10,499 bases of DNA, from contig JAQCID010000022.1 of NCBI GenBank assembly GCA_027618855.1, forward strand, positions 1 to 10,499, given 5' to 3'. Below, piece after piece: positions 6,866 through 10,499 of this stretch (position 1 is the stretch's first letter; every line of letters starts with the position of its first letter). Below the pieces are notes generated by a model. The model saw only the letters and a list, made by a program, of their open reading frames with translations, had not been told where the DNA came from and did not search any database. This DNA comes from Bacteroidota bacterium. GTDB taxonomy: Bacteria > Bacteroidota > Bacteroidia > Flavobacteriales_D > Sanyastnellaceae. The translations under genes and the position numbers were made by a program.

Positions 6866-7588
6866 ATGAAAAAGTCCCCACTTCTATTATTTGCACTGAT
6901 TGCATTGACATTTAGCATGCAAGCCCAAACCTCGAATAAAAAATCCTCTTCGTCGAAAAGCAAAAACGAAAAGAAGGTGAAGATTCACAAAGATGCCAAA
7001 CACATCATTACGTTTAGTTTGATGTCCGACGTTCATAACGAGAATGACTTCGAGTTGTTGCTTGAAAGTCCGCAACTTGGATTTGACCTCAGTTACAGCA
7101 AACAAACCAAAGGGAAATTGCTTTCCAATGGAATCAGTTTGGGTTGGCAACCTATCGCTACGGCAGATAATGAAATTGAGACCCCGGGGCAGGAAGGAAC
7201 ACTGAAGGCCGTTAATCAAATGATACATGCTCATTATACGGTGACTGTTTCTCCGTTCAAACAGAAACGTTTTCAACCATATATCGAAGGGATTGTCGGC
7301 GCAAAAGGAGTGGCGCTTTCTTCATCGTACGATTACGATGATCCAGATCAAACAGATGTCAACGACATCCCCTATTTCTCAACGACCCTCAATTATGGAT
7401 ACGCCGGTGGATTTAGGCTTCGCGCGACAGAACTTATTTATCTCGATGTGAGATACGCAAGGGTTCAATCTGGCGAATTAAAAAGAATTGAAGGAATAGA
7501 GGTTGTAAACGGTGAACTGACTTTTACTACAGACTATTGGAAAGCGCCTGTAGGTTATTTAAGAGCAGGGATATCACTGTCCTTCTAA
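6866..7588 (+). CDS. Secreted outer-membrane beta-barrel-like protein
   Basis: A 240-residue exported protein. Residues 1-20 are a classic signal peptide (MKKS, a hydrophobic core, then MQAQ), with cleavage expected after Ala19 or Gln20. A Ser/Lys-rich, strongly basic segment follows (about 22-45). From residue 48 on, alternating hydrophobic and polar residues form repeated strand-like blocks (for example HIITFSLMSDV, QLGFDLSYSK, AHYTVTVSPF, LNYGYAGGFRLRA, YLDVRYARV), and the chain ends in Phe within YLRAGISLSF, as expected for a C-terminal strand recognised by the BAM machinery. Length suits an eight-stranded barrel of the OmpW/OmpA-barrel size class. I do not recognise a specific family. 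A basic tail before the first strand is unusual and might contact lipid A or peptidoglycan, which is speculation. Its stop interlocks with the permease stop (CTAA, 7585-7588). Confidence 0.82.
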   Translation: MKKSPLLLFALIALTFSMQAQTSNKKSSSSKSKNEKKVKIHKDAKHIITFSLMSDVHNENDFELLLESPQLGFDLSYSKQTKGKLLSNGISLGWQPIATADNEIETPGQEGTLKAVNQMIHAHYTVTVSPFKQKRFQPYIEGIVGAKGVALSSSYDYDDPDQTDVNDIPYFSTTLNYGYAGGFRLRATELIYLDVRYARVQSGELKRIEGIEVVNGELTFTTDYWKAPVGYLRAGISLSF

Positions 7589-8829
7589 TACGACCTCATG
7601 GCCTCCACTGGAGGCATTCTCGAAGCTGACAAGGCTGGAGCGATCCCAGCAACAAGACCTGAAATGACTGCGATACTCATCGCCATCATGACTCTGTCAA
7701 AAGAGACCCTTAGTGTTATTCCCAGTTCAGACATATTCACAATAAACATCAGAAATTCCAAGGCCAAAAGAGCGAGTATGGCGCCAAATACGCATAGCAC
7801 AATCGCTTCGAAAAGGAATTGAATGAGGATGAAACTAGATTTTGCGCCGAGTGCTTTTTGTACCCCTATGATCTTTGTTCGTTCACGCACTGAAACAAAC
7901 ATGATGTTCGCAATACTGAAGCAACCCACAAGTATGGCGAAAATTGCAATAAACCAGCCACCTAACTCCACTTGAGTAAAGATTGAGGAGATGATGCTGG
8001 TGAGCATCTCTATTTGGTTGATTGAAAAATCATTTTCATTGCCAGGTCTAACTCGCCTTACACTTCTCAATTGCTGAATAACCTCGTCCTTGAGGATCCC
8101 CATCTCAATCCCAGGACTGGCCTTGACCATAATTGAATTGCCATCCACGTTTCGCGTGTCAAAAATCCGAGGTGCAAACGTGGCTGGGACCATGACAATT
8201 TCATCAAATCCGTTCGAAATCATCGATTCTCCTTGGTGGGCAAACGTGCCAATAATTTCAACTCTTTTTCCCCCAATTTTAAGTTTCTGACCTAGTACTT
8301 CTTCTGAGCCGAAAAGGTTCATCGCGATGTCATAGCCCACGATCGCCACGGGGGTCCCGGAAGCACTTTCTGAACCGTTAAAAAACCTACCCGACGCCAG
8401 ATCCAAACTAATCACATCAGGATAAGTATGAGAAACAGCGGCAACAGGGACATTGGGATATGCGTTTTCTGATGCTTCTAGATTAAACATACCCTTCATT
8501 TGAAAAGAGACGTCAGAAGCTTGAGTGAGTCTCCCAGCAAGCTCTTCAGAATCGTTAAGTGAAGGTTCTCTCCTTTGGACATACTTCCACCAAGGGTAAT
8601 CACCCCCCATACTCCATGGCCATTTGCTTACAAAGAGAACATCATCATCGAGAATACTGAATGATTCCATCAGATCCTCCTCCATAGAATCGACGACTGC
8701 AAATATTGAACTAATCACAAAAATGCCCACCATTACTCCTAACAAAGAGAGAAGCGTACGCAGTTTATTAACGACAATAGCGCTCCAAGCGAAGCTTAAA
8801 CTCTCTCTTAACAATCGCAGCCACATCAT
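7585..8829 (-). CDS. ABC transporter permease, MacB/FtsX type
   Basis: A 414-residue permease subunit with the MacB topology. The first transmembrane helix lies at about 20-42 (TLLSLLGVMVGIFVISSIF) and is preceded by the family pattern RESLSFAWSAIVVNKLRT. A large periplasmic MacB_PCD-like domain spans about 45-275. Three further helices (about 285-310, 335-362 and 378-400) make the FtsX domain, with the cytoplasmic coupling segment VRERTKIIGVQKALGA between the second and third and the typical end PxLxASRMxPxEAMR. Such proteins are mechanotransducers that push substrates rather than carry them across the inner membrane; the substrate is unknown. The matching ATPase is not adjacent. I place the start at the ATG-ATG at 8829/8826, because a start at 8865 adds 12 residues unlike the family and would leave the promoter box at 8835-8842 inside the gene. 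Adjacency to purH is common in the phylum, as I recall. Confidence 0.88.
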   Translation of the reverse strand: MMWLRLLRESLSFAWSAIVVNKLRTLLSLLGVMVGIFVISSIFAVVDSMEEDLMESFSILDDDVLFVSKWPWSMGGDYPWWKYVQRREPSLNDSEELAGRLTQASDVSFQMKGMFNLEASENAYPNVPVAAVSHTYPDVISLDLASGRFFNGSESASGTPVAIVGYDIAMNLFGSEEVLGQKLKIGGKRVEIIGTFAHQGESMISNGFDEIVMVPATFAPRIFDTRNVDGNSIMVKASPGIEMGILKDEVIQQLRSVRRVRPGNENDFSINQIEMLTSIISSIFTQVELGGWFIAIFAILVGCFSIANIMFVSVRERTKIIGVQKALGAKSSFILIQFLFEAIVLCVFGAILALLALEFLMFIVNMSELGITLRVSFDRVMMAMSIAVISGLVAGIAPALSASRMPPVEAMRSY

Positions 8830-8834
8830 ACCTC

Positions 8835-8842
8835 CAAAGCTA
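8835..8842 (-). promoter_or_regulatory. -7 promoter box of the permease gene, possibly leaderless
   Basis: On the minus strand TAGCTTTG matches TAnnTTTG exactly and is followed by GAGGT and then ATGATG (8829-8824). The predicted transcript would begin at or within a base or two of the first ATG. The GGAGGT just before the ATG resembles a Shine-Dalgarno site, but it touches the first ATG and is only 4 bases from the second. A TTG lies 24 bases upstream (plus 8867-8869), a little far for a -33 element. Confidence 0.45.
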
Positions 8843-8846
8843 CACC

Positions 8847-8869
8847 TTGAGTTAACTTCGCTCACTCAA
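8847..8869. repeat. Inverted repeat TTGAGT-N11-ACTCAA between permease and purH
   Basis: Perfect 6-base arms (8847-8852 and 8864-8869) flank 11 bases in the divergent 59-base gap. The arms supply a TTG on each strand, facing the two genes. It could be a regulator's operator or a pair of weak -33 elements; it could also be chance. Confidence 0.3.
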
Positions 8870-8876
8870 ATATCAT

Positions 8877-8884
8877 TATCTTTT
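8877..8884 (+). promoter_or_regulatory. Possible -7 promoter box of purH
   Basis: TATCTTTT is one base from TAnnTTTG (final G replaced by T) and ends 4 bases before the ATG at 8889. A second candidate, TAACTTCG at 8853-8860, would give a leader of about 22 bases. I cannot choose between them. Confidence 0.3.
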
Positions 8885-8888
8885 TCAT

Positions 8889-10433
8889 ATGTCTCAACCA
8901 CGAAAGCTTCGCTCTGCCCTTATCTCCGTTTTTAACAAAGATGGATTGGCTCCAATCATTGAGGAATTGATTCGTCTTGAAGTGACCATTTATTCTACGG
9001 GTGGAACCCAGAAAACCATCGAAGGACTTGGGGGAACGGTCATTCCAGTTGAAACACTGACAGATTATCCATCCATTTTAGGAGGTCGTGTTAAAACGCT
9101 ACATCCCAAAGTATTTGGAGGGATCTTATCTAGAAGGGGTGATGAAGGTGACCACAAACAGATGACTGAATACGAAATCCCCGAGATAGATCTTGTCGTT
9201 GTTGATCTGTATCCTTTTGAAGAAACCGTGGCTAGCGGAGCAACCGCAGACGCAATTATCGAAAAGATTGACATTGGTGGTATCGCCCTCATACGTGGAG
9301 CTGCAAAAAACCACAAAGACGTCGTGATTGTACCCAGTATGGATGATTATGGTAAATTATTGGATATTCTCCGAAACCAAGATGGAGAAACATCACTAGA
9401 AGAAAGGCGCGAACTGGCTTCGAGAGCGTTCCGTACAAGCTCTCATTACGACACAATGATTCAACAATACATGCTTGGAACCACTGAAAACATCTCTCCG
9501 CTTGACACATTAAACCTCAGCGTAACCGAGGTTAAATCTTTGCGATATGGTGAAAACCCGCATCAAGCTGGGCGGTTTTTTGGGAATTTAGATGGCATCC
9601 TTAAGCAGCTTCATGGGAAAGCGCTTTCTTACAACAATCTTTTAGATGTTGATGCCGCAGTAAGCTTAATGGAAGAGTTCAAAAACGATGCGCCCACTTT
9701 TGCAATTATGAAGCACAACAATGCGTGTGGTCTTGCAACGCGTGAAACGCTATCTGAAGCATACACAAGGGCTCTTGAGGGAGATCCTGTGAGTGCTTTC
9801 GGAGGCGTCTTAATTGCAAATCGAAAGATCGACCTCGCAACAGCTGATCAAATACACACTCTGTTCTGCGAAGTGGTCATTGCGCCGAGCTTTGACTCCG
9901 ATGCGCTTGACGTTTTAAAAGGAAAGAAAAACAGAATCCTTCTGGAAAGACAAGATGTATCTCTCCCGACCTCTACGGTTCGTACTGCATTAAACGGATT
10001 CCTTGTGCAGGAGCGGGACAACAAGATTGAGGGTTCGTCTGATCTTACGTGTGTAACCGAGGCGAATTCTGATAAAAATGAGATTGCCGATATGCTCTTT
10101 GCCATGAAGCTTGCCAAGCACACGAAGTCAAACACCATCGTTTTCGCGAAGGATGGTCAGCTTCTTGCGTCAGGAACAGGCCAAACTTCAAGGGTTGACG
10201 CACTGAAACAAGCCGTCGAAAAAGCTGCAGGGTTGGGACTTTCACTTGAAGGCAGTTCGATGGCTTCAGATGCCTTCTTTCCTTTCCCAGACTGCGTTGC
10301 ACTTGCAGCTGAAGCTGGAATTAAAAACGTGATACAGCCCGGTGGATCAATCAATGACAACAAGAGTATTGATGTTTGCAATGAATTGGGACTTGCGATG
10401 TACACAACTGGAACGAGACATTTCCGTCATTAA
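8889..10433 (+). CDS. purH: Bifunctional AICAR transformylase / IMP cyclohydrolase
   Basis: A full-length 514-residue PurH, catalysing the last two steps of de novo purine synthesis: formylation of AICAR from 10-formyl-tetrahydrofolate, then ring closure to IMP. The N-terminal cyclohydrolase domain (MGS-like fold, about 6-195) shows SVFNKDG (13-19), STGGT (36-40), GGRVKTLHP (65-73) and AAKNH (138-142). The C-terminal transformylase domain (about 200-514) shows KSLRYGENPHQ (216-226), the active-site KHNNACG (275-281) and GDPVSAFGG (298-306), then SDAFFPFPD and IQPGGSIND towards the end. The ATG at 8889 places the first strand at the expected position. The enzyme is a cytosolic dimer. The gene diverges from the permease with 59 bases between starts, and no other pur gene is present. 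The family call is certain. Confidence 0.97.
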   Translation: MSQPRKLRSALISVFNKDGLAPIIEELIRLEVTIYSTGGTQKTIEGLGGTVIPVETLTDYPSILGGRVKTLHPKVFGGILSRRGDEGDHKQMTEYEIPEIDLVVVDLYPFEETVASGATADAIIEKIDIGGIALIRGAAKNHKDVVIVPSMDDYGKLLDILRNQDGETSLEERRELASRAFRTSSHYDTMIQQYMLGTTENISPLDTLNLSVTEVKSLRYGENPHQAGRFFGNLDGILKQLHGKALSYNNLLDVDAAVSLMEEFKNDAPTFAIMKHNNACGLATRETLSEAYTRALEGDPVSAFGGVLIANRKIDLATADQIHTLFCEVVIAPSFDSDALDVLKGKKNRILLERQDVSLPTSTVRTALNGFLVQERDNKIEGSSDLTCVTEANSDKNEIADMLFAMKLAKHTKSNTIVFAKDGQLLASGTGQTSRVDALKQAVEKAAGLGLSLEGSSMASDAFFPFPDCVALAAEAGIKNVIQPGGSINDNKSIDVCNELGLAMYTTGTRHFRH

Positions 10434-10499
10434 CAATTCGCTAACAGACAAACTCAACGTTTTCAACCTAATCGGAAACTTATCCACTAAGTCACATTT
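10434..10499. other. Non-coding tail after purH
   Basis: These 66 bases contain no ATG start, no recognisable terminator hairpin and no TAnnTTTG box. In Bacteroidota purH is often followed by mreB, so this may be the start of that leader; nothing in the sequence confirms it. Confidence 0.4.

Noticed and set aside
8830..8865. Longer permease start at 8865
   Set aside because: The extra 12 residues do not fit the family N-terminus, and the stretch holds an exact -7 box immediately before the better ATG.
10480..10488. DnaA-box-like TTATCCACT near the right edge
   Set aside because: A single site one base off the E. coli consensus, with no cluster, AT-rich unwinding element or replication gene nearby.

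Overview
This window looks like a stretch of conserved housekeeping chromosome from a member of the Bacteroidota, probably the Flavobacteriales. Several things point there. Best-BLAST-type impressions of every protein are Bacteroidota-like. Two promoters match the phylum-specific -7 element TAnnTTTG exactly and directly precede genes. Three neighbour pairs are ones I recall as common in the phylum: S41 protease with dCMP deaminase, PduO-type adenosyltransferase with a DUF2795 protein, and a MacB/FtsX-type permease beside purH. The phylum assignment is inference; no rRNA or marker search was possible. I see no mobile element, CRISPR array, RNA gene or phage gene.

Layout, left to right. A minus-strand pair opens the window: an S41 (Tsp/CtpA-type) protease cut by the left edge (1-913) and dCMP deaminase (926-1354). 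Divergent from it are a cobalamin adenosyltransferase (1388-1933) and a small acidic DUF2795 protein (2018-2239) with its own promoter. Then come aspartate kinase (2236-3513, minus), a CvpA-type membrane protein (3558-4148, plus), and an 877-codon minus-strand gene (4155-6788) joining a complete dTDP-4-dehydrorhamnose reductase (RfbD/RmlD) to a complete phosphohexomutase. An outer-membrane beta-barrel-like protein (6866-7588, plus), an FtsX/MacB-type ABC permease (7585-8829, minus) and the bifunctional purine enzyme PurH (8889-10433, plus) follow. The last 66 bases hold no gene that I can see and probably lead into a gene beyond the window.

The genes do not form one pathway. They cover pyrimidine deamination, B12 activation, aspartate-family amino acids, nucleotide-sugar supply, envelope proteins and purine synthesis. 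From 2018 onward the strands alternate gene by gene, so nearly every gene must carry its own promoter. Gene ends are extremely tight: two convergent pairs share interlocked 4-base stop codons and a third has 6 bases between stops.

Two points stand out. First, the RfbD-phosphomutase fusion joins what may be the entry and exit steps of dTDP-rhamnose synthesis in one polypeptide. Second, at least four genes (pduO, lysC, rfbD-pgm, and the permease) have a TAnnTTYG box ending exactly 4 or 5 bases before the start codon, with a near match at purH. At that distance transcription would begin on or beside the start codon, suggesting leaderless mRNAs. Two other genes (DUF2795 and the barrel protein) have an exact -7 box placed 31 and 47 bases upstream, giving ordinary leaders.
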